Shown: positions 53,435 through 63,260, counted from the first letter of the stretch. The stretch is DNA of 64,000 nt from Labilibaculum sp. (GCA_016342745.1 JAEINT010000001.1:124001-188000), one strand, 5' to 3'. The notes: generated by a model not told the origin, from the letters alone. Program-made: numbers and translations.

Positions 53435-54949
53435 ATGACCAAGAGAAAAAATATAATTTATAGCAGTTTAGTTGTAGCAGGATTATTGATAATTCTGAAT
53501 TTTATTGCTTCTGTATTTTTTTTACGGGCAGATTTTACTGAGGATAAACGTTATACTCTTGATCGGTCTACAAAAAGAATATTAAGGGAGGTCGAAAAGC
53601 CTATAATTATGACCCTTTATGTATCGGAAAATTTACCGCCCGATGTGAATAGAACGGTTCAAGATTTAAAGAGTTTGCTGACCGAATACAACCATTACAG
53701 TAAAAGAAAAATTAACTTTGAATATGTAAATCCGAATGCAAACGAAGAGTTGGAAAAAGAAGCTATTGAAGCTGGAATTAATCCAGTTCCTTTAGAAGTT
53801 CGAGAAAAAGATCAAATCAAAGTACAAAGAGTCTTTTTAGGAATGTCAATTCAAGTTGGCGATCAGTCCGAGATAATACCATTAATTAAACCTGGTATTG
53901 TTATGGAGTACACATTGTCAACCTTAATCAAAAGACTGACCATTAAAAATAAACCCAAAGTTGGATACATCATTGGTCATGGTGAACCAGAATTGGCGAA
54001 GATGGAGCAAGCAATCAAAGAGTTGTCCATTTTATACGATATAGAGCCAGTTAGTTTGTTATCTCAATCAAATCTCACAGATTACAAATCATTGCTTCTA
54101 ATAGGACCAATGGCTACAATATCGACTTCTCAATTTAGGCGCTTGGATAATTATTTAGCTCAAGGAGGAAATCTATTTATTGCGATTGAGCGAGTAAATG
54201 GAATGTTGAATGATGGAATTGGTGTGTCTGTTGATACAGGTCTAGAAAAATGGCTTCTTTTAAAAGGAATTCATGTTGATGATTCTTTTATTGTTGATAA
54301 AAAGTGTGGTACGGTAACCGTTCATCAACAGGGATATTTTTCTTTCCCTCAACAAATTAATTTTCCCTTTTTACCTGTCATATCTAATTTTTCAAATCAT
54401 AGCATAACAGATGGCTTAGAGACAGTTGTTCTTCAATTCGCTAGTCCAATTAGTTATCTTGGCGATACTCTTCTGGAATACAAACCATTGGCATATACAT
54501 CTAGTATATCAGGCAAATTAAAGGCACCTATTAGTTTTAATATTGGAAGAGTGTGGCGAACACATGATTTTCTATTTCCAGAGTTAACTGTAGCTGCAAC
54601 GCTAAAAGGAAAAATGGGAGGAGAGAAGGAAGCTCGGATTTGTGTAATTGGGGACGGTAATTTTATTGTGAATGGAACTGGTGCAAATAAAATTGCTATT
54701 CAGCAAGATAATATCAACTTCATGGCTAATTCTATTGATTGGCTAAGTGATGACTCTGGTTTAATGAGTTTGCGTACGAAAGGGATTTCATCTCGCCCTT
54801 TAAATCAAATTACAGATGGGAAGGTATTTATGCTTAAATACTTGAATTTTCTATTGCCTTTGGTGCTGTTAATAACTTATGGATTAATAAGATTTAGAAG
54901 AAGGAGTTTAAGGCGTTCAAAACGAATGAAACCTGGTTTTATTAAGTAA
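53435..54949 (+). CDS. gldG: Gliding-motility-type ABC transporter accessory protein GldG
   Basis: GldG is the large periplasm-facing accessory subunit of the GldAFG system. The 504-residue protein has an N-terminal membrane helix (about residues 8-28). A conserved luminal domain follows, with FTEDKRYTLDRSTKRILREV, LPPDVNRTVQDLKSLLTEYN and KPKVGYIIGHGEPEL (about 172-186). There is also a mid-region DNYLAQGGNLFIAIERVNG and a final membrane helix (about 468-486) with a basic tail (RFRRRSLRRSKRMK). The order gldA-gldF-gldG and the length match the family. No terminator with a T tract was recognised after it. Confidence 0.92.
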   Translation: MTKRKNIIYSSLVVAGLLIILNFIASVFFLRADFTEDKRYTLDRSTKRILREVEKPIIMTLYVSENLPPDVNRTVQDLKSLLTEYNHYSKRKINFEYVNPNANEELEKEAIEAGINPVPLEVREKDQIKVQRVFLGMSIQVGDQSEIIPLIKPGIVMEYTLSTLIKRLTIKNKPKVGYIIGHGEPELAKMEQAIKELSILYDIEPVSLLSQSNLTDYKSLLLIGPMATISTSQFRRLDNYLAQGGNLFIAIERVNGMLNDGIGVSVDTGLEKWLLLKGIHVDDSFIVDKKCGTVTVHQQGYFSFPQQINFPFLPVISNFSNHSITDGLETVVLQFASPISYLGDTLLEYKPLAYTSSISGKLKAPISFNIGRVWRTHDFLFPELTVAATLKGKMGGEKEARICVIGDGNFIVNGTGANKIAIQQDNINFMANSIDWLSDDSGLMSLRTKGISSRPLNQITDGKVFMLKYLNFLLPLVLLITYGLIRFRRRSLRRSKRMKPGFIK

Positions 54950-55288
54950 ATTAGAAAAGGGAAATGAAAAAGAAGTTGGGAGTTTATCCCCGGCTTCTGG
55001 CAATCCCGGGAAAGAATGTACCAGAAGCTTATTAGCATATCAATAAATCGGGACAAATAAAACCAAAACAAGTCTGATTTTATTTACTTGAGAGCAATTT
55101 AAAACTATATTATTATCCAATCAAAATTATTTGATTAATGAAAATATAATGAGGCTATAAAGCTTTTTTAAATTCAATAGTTATAGGGCTTACAGCGTTT
55201 TTGACCAAGTGTTATTTAGATGTGATAAAAATAACCATTTGTATAAATTGTTGAAAAAAGAACATATATTGTTAATAAAAGGCAAAAA
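54950..55288 (+). other. Intergenic region after gldG
   Basis: No gene is visible in this AT-rich stretch. An 8-bp stem GCTTCTGG (54993-55000) with CCAGAAGC (55021-55028) closes a 20-base loop; it lacks a following T run, so I do not call it a terminator. Confidence 0.45.
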
Positions 55289-55314
55289 AAAACCGAAGTT
55301 TTCACTTCGGTTTT
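55289..55314 (-). terminator. Terminator of the parA-parB-DUF5683-lytic transglycosylase operon
   Basis: An 11-bp stem (AAAACCGAAGT with ACTTCGGTTTT) has loop TTTC. On the minus strand it is followed by a long T run. It lies 20 bases past the last gene of the operon. Confidence 0.92.
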
Positions 55315-55333
55315 CTTATGGGTGTATTTTAGA

Positions 55334-57028
55334 TTAACTCTTTGGTCTGATTTTTAATTTTTGTCCAACTTTTAAACTTCCTGCATCTTTAATATTATTA
55401 ATTTTCATGATATCGAAATTAGAGATGCCCGGGAATTTCTTGGCAATCGTCCAAAAGTTGTCTCCTCTTCTAACCGTGTAGTATTCGTATGAGCCATTAT
55501 TGCTTACAGGTGCTGGGCTTGCAACCGTTTTGCTGGTTGAAATTGTTTTTCCTAAAGTAGCTTGCTTCTGAGCATAACTCATCGTATTAAAGCTTTCGTA
55601 ATAAGATGCTTTTTCTTTTGGAACATAAACCACAAGTTTTTGTCCTACTTTAATTAAGTTTCTTCTTACATTATTCCAGTACCTAAGGTCTGATGTTCTT
55701 ACATGAAACCAAGATGCAATTAATCCTATTGCATCACCAGATTTTACTTTGTAATAGGTTTTTGCTTTCCCTTTTGGAGTTGCATGAGCAAATTTTTGGT
55801 AGCGATCACGAGGATTAACTACCTTATCTTTCATGCTGAAATAGTAGTCTTTTTTATAGGCAAAAATAGAATCTTGATTATCTATAAATTTTGCAGTGTA
55901 TTCCATTGGAATTTTTAAAGCGTAAGCTTTGTTTGCAGGAATAATATCTGCTCTGTATTGTGGGTTTAAACTTCTTAGTTGATCTTTTGAAATGTTGATA
56001 ACTTTCGAAATTTGATCGAAATGAACTTGTTCGCTAATTAATAAAGTATCGCAAGCAACTGGTAGGTTCGATGGTTTTGGATACAACTGATGCTCTTTGT
56101 GATAATTAAAAGTATACAAGGCTGCAATAAATGCAGGAACATAACCTCTTGTTTCCTTAGGGAGACGGTAATAAATATCCCAATAATTCTTCTTGCCACC
56201 ACTTCGTCGAATTGCTTTGTTTACATTTCCAGGGCCACAATTGTAGGCAGCAATAACCAAATGCCAATTGCCATATACTTTGTACATATCTTTTAGATAC
56301 TTAACAGCAGCATAACTAGCTTTTACAGGATCTCTTCTTTCATCAACGAAAGTGTTAATGTCTAACTTGTACATTCTACCTGTTCCGTACATAAATTGCC
56401 ATAAACCACTTGCTCCAGCACGTGAAAGTGCTTTTGGATTTAATGCAGATTCAATAATAGGCAAGTATTTTAACTCTTGAGGTAATCCTTCTTTATCTAA
56501 GATTTCTTCAAAAATAGGAAAGTAGTATTCCGACATACCCATCATCATCTCAACTTGAGATCTTCTTCTTTTTGAATACAATTCAATATAGTTTCGAACA
56601 ATCTTATTGTAAGAAAGGTCGATTAATGAAGGAATTTGTTCCAGTCTTTTAATGTAAACTGAATCTGGAACTTTTGCAGAATTATAGACTTCTCTATTTT
56701 GTTCGTAGGTAGTTGTTTTAGCAGAATTCTTGGCGTACCAAGAATGAATTAAACCTTCTAAGTTGTTAGAGAATGTGGTATTGATACTATCATTTAAATC
56801 CCAACGTACATCAACAGGATTAATTTTTAAAAAAGCCAAAGAGTCTTTTTCGACAATAGTTTCGATTGTTTCTTCAACTTTAGAAATAGTGTCTATTTCT
56901 GAAAGTGTTACTTGTTCAATTGCTGTTTCATCGCTTGCAACTTGTTCCGATTGATTTGGCTTAATTGTGCTGCAAGCCAGTGTTGTACCCAGTATAATAA
57001 TGGGTAAAATATATTTACTTTTTTTCAT
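55334..57028 (-). CDS. MltD-like membrane-bound lytic transglycosylase with two LysM domains
   Basis: The enzyme cleaves peptidoglycan glycan strands with formation of 1,6-anhydro ends. The start is set at ATG 57028 (564 residues, MKKSKYILPIIILG); an upstream in-frame ATG at 57067 would overlap the preceding gene. The lipobox gives Cys19 (TTLACS). A helical region precedes the SLT domain (about residues 170-300), which has catalytic Glu193 in LPIIESALNPKA, GASGLWQFM and AAYNCGPGNV. LysM domains lie at about 424-470 and 514-561. It is the last gene of the parA-parB-DUF5683 operon. Confidence 0.92.
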   Translation of the reverse strand: MKKSKYILPIIILGTTLACSTIKPNQSEQVASDETAIEQVTLSEIDTISKVEETIETIVEKDSLAFLKINPVDVRWDLNDSINTTFSNNLEGLIHSWYAKNSAKTTTYEQNREVYNSAKVPDSVYIKRLEQIPSLIDLSYNKIVRNYIELYSKRRRSQVEMMMGMSEYYFPIFEEILDKEGLPQELKYLPIIESALNPKALSRAGASGLWQFMYGTGRMYKLDINTFVDERRDPVKASYAAVKYLKDMYKVYGNWHLVIAAYNCGPGNVNKAIRRSGGKKNYWDIYYRLPKETRGYVPAFIAALYTFNYHKEHQLYPKPSNLPVACDTLLISEQVHFDQISKVINISKDQLRSLNPQYRADIIPANKAYALKIPMEYTAKFIDNQDSIFAYKKDYYFSMKDKVVNPRDRYQKFAHATPKGKAKTYYKVKSGDAIGLIASWFHVRTSDLRYWNNVRRNLIKVGQKLVVYVPKEKASYYESFNTMSYAQKQATLGKTISTSKTVASPAPVSNNGSYEYYTVRRGDNFWTIAKKFPGISNFDIMKINNIKDAGSLKVGQKLKIRPKS

Positions 57029-57038
57029 TCTTGTTTTC

Positions 57039-57698
57039 TTAAAAGGTAATTTGGCATTTAAAGCCAACAGAATTTCCCGTAAAAGCTGAGTAACTTACAG
57101 CTGGTTGTACATTAATCGTTAAGTTATCATCCACACTAAAATTGGTAAAATGGGCATCAACTGCCGCATCAACAATATTTAGTACGTAAACTCCGAGCAA
57201 AATGATATAGCTAAGATCGCGATCGTGTTTAAAAGAGTCTTTTTTATTCTGCAATTGAGTTTGGAACCAATTATCAAAACTTTGATCAGTATCACTAAAA
57301 TCTCTATCGATTAGGTCTTCATAACTTTTAGAGCTCGGCTCAACAATAGGTGTTTCCAATCCTTCATCTTGATATTTATAATCGTAGAATTGAGAGAAAT
57401 CACGAAAACCAGATTTGTATTTTTTGTAATTTTTAGAATTCCAGTTAATGGCATAAATTGTAGCTCCAATTCCTGCATATAGGATTGGAATCTTCCAGTA
57501 CTTTTTGTTGTAAGCTTGTCCCAAACCCGGAAACATCACCGAGTACATGGTTGCTTTGTGTGGCGAATGAACTTTTACAATCGATTCTACCGCTACTGTG
57601 TCTGCTTCTACTAATTGCTGAGAAATGGCATTGTTTGAGTTGCCAAAAAGCAATAGAAAGATCAGCCCAAGAAAAAATATCAGGCGCAAATTGTTCAA
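57039..57698 (-). CDS. DUF5683-family membrane protein
   Basis: The 219-residue protein has an N-terminal hydrophobic signal or anchor (LIFFLGLIFLLLFG). The family segment HSPHKATMYSVMFPGLGQAYNKKYWKIPI follows (about residues 44-72). Next come a hydrophobic stretch (YAGIGATIYAI), an NYKKYKSGFRDF region, and SYIILLGVYVLNIVDAAVDAHF (about 163-184). It ends in a strand-like VGFKCQITF. The GLGQ.YN.K motif is the DUF5683 signature; no function is established. It is always close to parB and an MltD-like gene here (29 and 10 bases), hinting at an envelope role. Confidence 0.85.
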   Translation of the reverse strand: MNNLRLIFFLGLIFLLLFGNSNNAISQQLVEADTVAVESIVKVHSPHKATMYSVMFPGLGQAYNKKYWKIPILYAGIGATIYAINWNSKNYKKYKSGFRDFSQFYDYKYQDEGLETPIVEPSSKSYEDLIDRDFSDTDQSFDNWFQTQLQNKKDSFKHDRDLSYIILLGVYVLNIVDAAVDAHFTNFSVDDNLTINVQPAVSYSAFTGNSVGFKCQITF

Positions 57699-57727
57699 TG
57701 TAATTTCTTTTAAATGTTTCTACTAAG

Positions 57728-58606
57728 CTATGATTTCATTTGATCCAAAACAGCAAGGATACGTTCCAAATCATCATCAGATTTAAATGGAATAATAATT
57801 TTCCCTTTACCATTTTTGGTTCGTTTAAGATCTACTTTAGCGCTAAAATGATTTGCTAAATGATCTTTTAAAGATTCATACTCCTCAGGAAGAGAAACAG
57901 CTTTTTCAGGAGCCGGTCTCTTTTCATCTCCTTTGTTGAAGGTACGTACTAATTCCTCAACTTTTCGAACAGAAAAATCATGTTCAACAGTTAGTTGAAA
58001 AATATCAAGTTGAGCTCTAGGATCATCGACGTTAACCAATGCTCTAGCATGGCCCATCAATAATTTTTTCTCACGAATTCCTTTCTGGATTTCGGCTGGT
58101 AGTCTTAGTAGTCTTAGGTAGTTAGATATGGTAGAGCGCTTTTTGCCAACACGATCAGATAAACTTTCTTGTGTTAATTTACACTCATCAATTAATCTCT
58201 GGTAACTAATGGCAACTTCGATAGAATCTAAATCTTCGCGTTGAATATTTTCAACCAAAGCAAGTTCTAACATTTTATCATCTTCTGCCAAGCGAACATA
58301 GGCAGGGATTTTAGTTAGACCTACTAATTTAGCAGCTCTAAAACGTCTTTCCCCAGCAATAAGCTGATAGCTGTTACTGTTGATTTTTCGAACCGTAATT
58401 GGCTGAACAATACCTAATTCTTTAATCGATTGGGCAAGTTCATTTAAAGCTTCTTCATCAAATTTAGTTCTAGGCTGATAAGGATTGGCTTCAATTTTTG
58501 AGATGTCAATTTCGTTACTCAAGTCTCTTTCGGGTCTTGCCTGAATTTCATCAACATCATTAATTAATGCTCCTAATCCTCTTCCTAATGCGCTCTTTTT
58601 TGCCAT
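57728..58606 (-). CDS. parB: Chromosome-partitioning protein ParB
   Basis: ParB is a CTPase that loads on parS sites and spreads to build the segregation complex. The 292-residue protein starts KKSALGRGLGALIND and has the ParB/Srx nuclease-like domain with ANPYQPRTKFDEEALNELAQ and the CTP-binding GERRFRAAKLV (about residues 89-99). The helix-turn-helix DNA-binding region contains LTQESLSDRVGKKRSTISNY (about 139-158). A C-terminal dimerisation segment is present (GKGKIIIPFKSDDDLERIL). It lies 15 bases after parA. Confidence 0.96.
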   Translation of the reverse strand: MAKKSALGRGLGALINDVDEIQARPERDLSNEIDISKIEANPYQPRTKFDEEALNELAQSIKELGIVQPITVRKINSNSYQLIAGERRFRAAKLVGLTKIPAYVRLAEDDKMLELALVENIQREDLDSIEVAISYQRLIDECKLTQESLSDRVGKKRSTISNYLRLLRLPAEIQKGIREKKLLMGHARALVNVDDPRAQLDIFQLTVEHDFSVRKVEELVRTFNKGDEKRPAPEKAVSLPEEYESLKDHLANHFSAKVDLKRTKNGKGKIIIPFKSDDDLERILAVLDQMKS

Positions 58607-58621
58607 GTTACTGTTTCAATA

Positions 58622-59425
58622 TTATTCGCTAATTAGTTTTTTTTTGTTGCTTGCTTTGCTCATGTCATTATTTTTCAATAATTCACGAGCCAAATTTAAG
58701 TAATTAACAGCACCTGCCGAATCTGCATCATAAAGAATTGCAGGTTTTCCATAACTTGGAGCTTCGCCAAGTTTAGTATTACGCTGAATAATGGTTTCAA
58801 AAACCATATCTTGAAAATGCTTTTTCACTTCGCTAACCACTTGGTTCGATAATCTTAAACGGCTATCGTACATGGTTAAAAGAAATCCTTCAATTTCTAA
58901 TTCTGTATTTAAACGGTTCTGAATGATTTTAATTGTATTCAATAGTTTTCCTAATCCTTCTAGTGCAAAATATTCGCACTGAACAGGAATGATTAGCGAA
59001 TTTGCAGCAGTAAGTGCATTTACTGTAATCAATCCAAGTGATGGAGAACAATCAATTAGAATAAAATCATAATCAGGACTCAATTTTTCAAGAACTTTCG
59101 ATAAAATCTGTTCCCTGTTTGCAAGGTTAAGCATTTCAATTTCAGCTCCTACTAAATCAATATGTGAAGGAAGAAGATCAAATCCTTCTATTTCACTATT
59201 TAGTATTGCTTCTTTTGGTTCAATACCATCGACAATACATTCGTATATGCTTTTTTCAATATTACGAACATCGTAACCAATGCCCGAAGTTGAATTTGCC
59301 TGTGGATCAGCATCAACGAGTAAAACCTTATACTCCAAAACGGCAAGACTTGATGCAAGATTTATTGCCGATGTTGTTTTACCAACTCCTCCCTTTTGGT
59401 TTGCCAGAGCAATTATTTTAGCCAT
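58622..59425 (-). CDS. parA: Chromosome-partitioning ATPase ParA (Soj)
   Basis: ParA is the ATP-dependent DNA-binding partner of ParB that drives chromosome segregation. The start is set at 59425 (267 residues, MAKIIALANQKGG); an ATG two codons upstream is the alternative. The deviant Walker A is KGGVGKTTSAINLA (about residues 11-24), Walker A' is LLVDADPQANST, and Walker B is FILIDCSPSLGLITVNAL. The 3' end of the protein (ELLKNNDMSKASNKKK) is basic. A TAnnTTTG box lies 49 bases before the start. It is the first gene of a four-gene operon. Confidence 0.96.
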   Translation of the reverse strand: MAKIIALANQKGGVGKTTSAINLASSLAVLEYKVLLVDADPQANSTSGIGYDVRNIEKSIYECIVDGIEPKEAILNSEIEGFDLLPSHIDLVGAEIEMLNLANREQILSKVLEKLSPDYDFILIDCSPSLGLITVNALTAANSLIIPVQCEYFALEGLGKLLNTIKIIQNRLNTELEIEGFLLTMYDSRLRLSNQVVSEVKKHFQDMVFETIIQRNTKLGEAPSYGKPAILYDADSAGAVNYLNLARELLKNNDMSKASNKKKLISE

Positions 59426-59473
59426 AAACAATTCGAATTATAAGGTTTTAGTTTTATTAAATTGATGTTGATT

Positions 59474-59481
59474 CAAAGATA
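59474..59481 (-). promoter_or_regulatory. Candidate -7 box (TATCTTTG) for the parA operon
   Basis: On the minus strand 59481-59474 reads TATCTTTG, an exact match that would give a leader of about 40 bases. No -33 TTTG was found at the expected place. Confidence 0.45.
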
Positions 59482-59640
59482 CTATTTTAATGGACATTTA
59501 AAATTTTGAACCAGTCTAAAATAGTAACAATAGGATGTAAATTATCAACATATTTATTACTGATAATTTGGATCTGCCATGAATAAAACTCCTTGTTGAT
59601 GAGTGTTTTTCATAATAAGAAGAATCCAAAGGATGCATAT

Positions 59641-60642
59641 TTAGACCATTGCAAATATTTTTTTGCTTTCCGTTAAAAGTTGATCTTTATCAATAGGAAC
59701 CACAACCGGAATTTCACAAACAATACCACCAGCTAAATTCGAAATGGCTGCAATTTCTTTTGCATTCATTCCAGCTGCAAGGCAAAGGGTTGCAACACTT
59801 ATTACAGTATCTCCAGCACCCGATACATCCGCAATTTGTCTAACGACTGCAGGAATGTGTTCGTATGTTTTTTCATTACTGATGAAAACTCCTAGCTCCG
59901 AAAGTGTGATCAGAAGCTTTTCAATTCCCATTTCATTCTGGAATTTCTTAGCTTCTTCAAATAAACCTTCAATATCTCCTTTTTCAAGAAGAAGATTAGA
60001 GCCTTCTACAAACTCTTTAAAGTTAGGTTTGAAAAGGGTAACGTTTTTATAATCGGTATAATGACGTTTTTTAGGATCAACAAGAATTGGAATATTTTTC
60101 TGGTTCGCAAAATCTGTTATTTCTTCAATCAGATTTTTTGTGATCACTCCCTTGTCATAGTCTTCAAAAACCACAGCATGAATTTCATGTTTCTCAAGCA
60201 AACTCTTGATGTGATCGATGAACTCTAATTCGATTTCATCGGCAAGTTCATGAGTATCTTCCTCGTCAACACGAATTAAGTGTTGATTATCGCTAATGAA
60301 GCGAGTTTTTACAGTTGTTCTTCGCTTGTCGCTAACTACAATACCATATTGTTCATCTTGAATTTCGGTAAGTAGATTTAAGAATTCTTTCCCTTTTTCA
60401 TCATTACCAATAACAGAGCATAAAATTGGATTTGCACCCAATGATTTGATGTTTAAGGCAACATTAGCAGCACCACCCAATCTACTTTCACGGTTTACAC
60501 ATGAAACGATAGGTACGGGAGCTTCTGGTGATATTCTGTCTACTTTTCCCCAAACGTAGGCGTCAACCATTACATCGCCAATGATAAGTACATTGAAATT
60601 GGAGAACGACTCGAAGATTTGTTCTAATTCAACTTTATTCAC
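59641..60642 (-). CDS. rfaE1: D-glycero-beta-D-manno-heptose-7-phosphate kinase (PfkB family)
   Basis: The kinase makes heptose 1,7-bisphosphate for the LPS inner core. The 333-residue protein is a PfkB/ribokinase-fold enzyme and contains only the kinase half of HldE. Evidence includes the start LEQIFESFSNFNVLIIGDVMVDAYVWGKVDRISPEAPVPIV with the HldE-type GDVMVDxYxWG motif. It also has the SRLGGAANVALNIKSLGANP site (about residues 52-71) and the C-terminal PfkB signature DVSGAGDTVISVATLCLAAG (about 271-290). The adenylyltransferase half must be separate. It has its own TAnnTTTG box. Confidence 0.92.
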   Translation of the reverse strand: MNKVELEQIFESFSNFNVLIIGDVMVDAYVWGKVDRISPEAPVPIVSCVNRESRLGGAANVALNIKSLGANPILCSVIGNDEKGKEFLNLLTEIQDEQYGIVVSDKRRTTVKTRFISDNQHLIRVDEEDTHELADEIELEFIDHIKSLLEKHEIHAVVFEDYDKGVITKNLIEEITDFANQKNIPILVDPKKRHYTDYKNVTLFKPNFKEFVEGSNLLLEKGDIEGLFEEAKKFQNEMGIEKLLITLSELGVFISNEKTYEHIPAVVRQIADVSGAGDTVISVATLCLAAGMNAKEIAAISNLAGGIVCEIPVVVPIDKDQLLTESKKIFAMV

Positions 60643-60669
60643 TATCTCTTGATTTTTGAATTATGCTAG

Positions 60670-60677
60670 CAAAGATA
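60670..60677 (-). promoter_or_regulatory. Candidate -7 box (TATCTTTG) for rfaE1
   Basis: On the minus strand 60677-60670 is TATCTTTG, an exact match 27 bases before the ATG. A TTTG lies too close upstream to serve as a -33 element. Confidence 0.4.
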
Positions 60678-60768
60678 AACAAATTCATGTGTTCTTGAAT
60701 TTTTCCTCACTTCTTATGCATTTTTAACATTTTCGGGAAGCTATACTTTTTGTCTTTGGCAGTCTGTT

Positions 60769-63243
60769 TTACATGGGATCAACATCAAAATTAATTTGAA
60801 TAGATTTAAATTGTTCCATGTTTTTTAGATGATTAGCATGTTGGTTTAGAATCCATTTTGCTTTTGCCGGTGAACTTTTCTTTTCAATTTTTAAAAGAAT
60901 GTTGATGATGTAATAATTTTGAATTCGATTTATTACTGGTGATTGTGGCCCAAAAATACGAGCACCAAATACTTTGCGTAGCGATTTTGCCAATAGATTA
61001 GCAGCTTGGTCAAGTTTCGTTTGGTTCTTGTCTTTTAAGCAAATATTTATCAAACGATAATAGGGTGGATAAATGAATTCTTGCCTTTCCGATAATTGAG
61101 AAGAATACATTGAAACATAATCGTTTTCAATTACATTTTTAATAATTGGATGCTCAGGTGTAAAAGTTTGAATTAAAACTTTTCCTCTTTTTTTCTTTCT
61201 TCCGGCTCGTCCAGAAACTTGAGCCATCATTTGATAACTGCGCTCATAGGCGCGGTAATCGGGATAATTTAACATCGAATCGGCGTTTAGTACGCCAACT
61301 AAACTTACATTATCGAAATCGAGACCTTTCGAAACCATTTGGGTTCCAACAAGGATATCAAGTTCATGGTTCTCAAACTTGTAAATCAAGTTCTCATAGG
61401 CCATTTTTTTACGAGTTGTATCCAAGTCCATTCTCCCAATTCGGGCTTCAGGAAAAAAGCTATGCAATTCGTCTTCTATTTTTTCGGTGCCAAAACCTCT
61501 GTCTTCAATTTCGGAAGAAGAACATTGATCGCAATTGTTTGGTGGTTGAATGCTATGTGCACAATAATGGCAAACCAATTGGTTGTTGTATTGATGATAA
61601 GTAAGGCTAACAGAACAGTTTGGGCAATGAGGAACCCATCCACACGATTTGCATTCCAGATAAGGGGAATATCCTCTTCTGTTTTGAAAAAGAATAATCT
61701 GTTCCTTGTTTTCAAGACTTGTTGTCATCATTTCCATTAACTCAGGAGAGAAAATGGATTTCATTCTTTTTTTTCTTCGTGCTTCCTTTATATCAGCAAT
61801 TATAATTTCGGGCATTTCGATATTCTGATGCCTTTGAAATAATTCTACCAAACCATATTTGCCTGTTTTTGCGTTGTAATAGGTTTCAATAGCTGGTGTA
61901 GCTGTTCCGAGTAAGGTTTTTGCTTTGTGCAGATGTGCCAAATAAAGAGCTGCATCGCGAGCGTGATACCTTGGTGCAGGATCGAATTGTTTATAGGTAT
62001 TTTCGTGTTCTTCATCAACAATTATAAGTCCTAGGTTTTTAAAAGGAAGAAAAACAGAGGAGCGCACGCCAAGAATTACTTGATAAGCATTTTCAGGATC
62101 ATTCTGATTGACGTTATTGTAGATTTCTACTCGTTCGGCATCGTTAAATTTGGAATGGTAAATACCAACTTTATTGCCAAATACAGTTCGAAGTCTTGTG
62201 ATGATTTGAGTCGTTAAAGCAATTTCGGGTAGCAAGTAAAGAACTTGTTTTCCTTGTTGCAATTGCTCTTGAATCAGGTGAATGTAAATTTCAGTCTTAC
62301 CGCTTGAAGTTACTCCATGAAGCAATACACAGTTTTTCTCTTGAAAATGTTTTCTAGTTTCTGCAATGGCTTTTTCTTGATATTCGTTTAATGTTTTTAA
62401 ACCAGAAGTCTCTGTATGTGATAGATCTATACGATCTAATTTTTCATGATAAATTTCAAGAATTTGTTTTTCGACCAAGCTTTTTAAAACAGCTCGTGAA
62501 AAATCTCCTGATTTTAGAAATTCTGTAAGGGATACTTTTTGAGCAGTTTCTTCAAAATAGTATTTTGATAAATTCAAATAGGAGAGTAGGATCTCTTGCT
62601 GCTTTTTCGCTCTTTTTAAACCAATAATAAGATCTCCCATTTCTGATTCACTAAAATCAGATGCCAATCGAACAAACTGCTTTGTTTTTTCTTTGTAAGC
62701 GTTAATAATTTGCTCTTCGACTGTGATAGCACCTTTTTCTAGTAGGGACTTGATCTGCGGAAGCGTATTTTTTAAACCTGTAGCTTGATTTAAAGTTGAG
62801 ATGTTAACGTCTTTTGAATGCTTTAATACATTCAAAATTTGTTCTTCTGTTTTACTGAGTAGTTCCTGCGTTTGAAATTCTTCGTTTGCAGTTATTTTGG
62901 TTTGACTTTCTAGCTTTAAGCCAGAAGGAATAGCAGCTTTAAATACATCGCCAAGAACACACTGATAGTATTGTGAAATCCAATCCCAAAATTGAAATTG
63001 AAAATTGTTGATGATTGGAGAATCATCCAAGCAAGCTAATATTTCTTTTGTGGAATAATCTTTTGGCGGATTCCCGTGAATGTTTTTTACAATTCCGGTA
63101 TAGAATTTTTTATTGCCAAAAGGAACAACCACCCTTTTTCCAATGGCCACATCAACTTTTAGCTCTTCAGGAATTGAATAGGTAAAAAGTTGGGCCAATG
63201 GAAGTGGCAGTATAATATCTGCGAATTCGGTAGTCTTGTTCAT
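60769..63243 (-). CDS. priA: Primosomal protein N' / replication restart helicase PriA
   Basis: PriA binds stalled forks and reloads the replicative helicase. The 824-residue protein has the N-terminal 3'-BD (TEFADIILPLPLAQLFTYSIP). The helicase core has Walker A LLHGVTSSGKTEIYIH (about residues 312-327) and DEEH in LIIVDEEHENTYKQ. Two zinc clusters (about 541-590) are formed by ECKSCGWVPHCPNCS and LVCHYCAH...CDQCSSSE. Motif VI is QMMAQVSGRAGRKKKRGK, and a C-terminal domain follows. The length is slightly above the usual 730-820. It has a good promoter on the right. Confidence 0.96.
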   Translation of the reverse strand: MNKTTEFADIILPLPLAQLFTYSIPEELKVDVAIGKRVVVPFGNKKFYTGIVKNIHGNPPKDYSTKEILACLDDSPIINNFQFQFWDWISQYYQCVLGDVFKAAIPSGLKLESQTKITANEEFQTQELLSKTEEQILNVLKHSKDVNISTLNQATGLKNTLPQIKSLLEKGAITVEEQIINAYKEKTKQFVRLASDFSESEMGDLIIGLKRAKKQQEILLSYLNLSKYYFEETAQKVSLTEFLKSGDFSRAVLKSLVEKQILEIYHEKLDRIDLSHTETSGLKTLNEYQEKAIAETRKHFQEKNCVLLHGVTSSGKTEIYIHLIQEQLQQGKQVLYLLPEIALTTQIITRLRTVFGNKVGIYHSKFNDAERVEIYNNVNQNDPENAYQVILGVRSSVFLPFKNLGLIIVDEEHENTYKQFDPAPRYHARDAALYLAHLHKAKTLLGTATPAIETYYNAKTGKYGLVELFQRHQNIEMPEIIIADIKEARRKKRMKSIFSPELMEMMTTSLENKEQIILFQNRRGYSPYLECKSCGWVPHCPNCSVSLTYHQYNNQLVCHYCAHSIQPPNNCDQCSSSEIEDRGFGTEKIEDELHSFFPEARIGRMDLDTTRKKMAYENLIYKFENHELDILVGTQMVSKGLDFDNVSLVGVLNADSMLNYPDYRAYERSYQMMAQVSGRAGRKKKRGKVLIQTFTPEHPIIKNVIENDYVSMYSSQLSERQEFIYPPYYRLINICLKDKNQTKLDQAANLLAKSLRKVFGARIFGPQSPVINRIQNYYIINILLKIEKKSSPAKAKWILNQHANHLKNMEQFKSIQINFDVDPM

Positions 63244-63260
63244 TTATTAGGCATTTTTCT

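Noticed and set aside
54993-55028. Hairpin GCTTCTGG/CCAGAAGC after gldG as a terminator
   Set aside because: The loop is 20 bases and no T run follows, so it does not meet the usual criteria.
61339-61740. 133-codon open frame antisense to priA
   Set aside because: It is a shadow of the strongly supported priA zinc-finger region, with no family resemblance or promoter.
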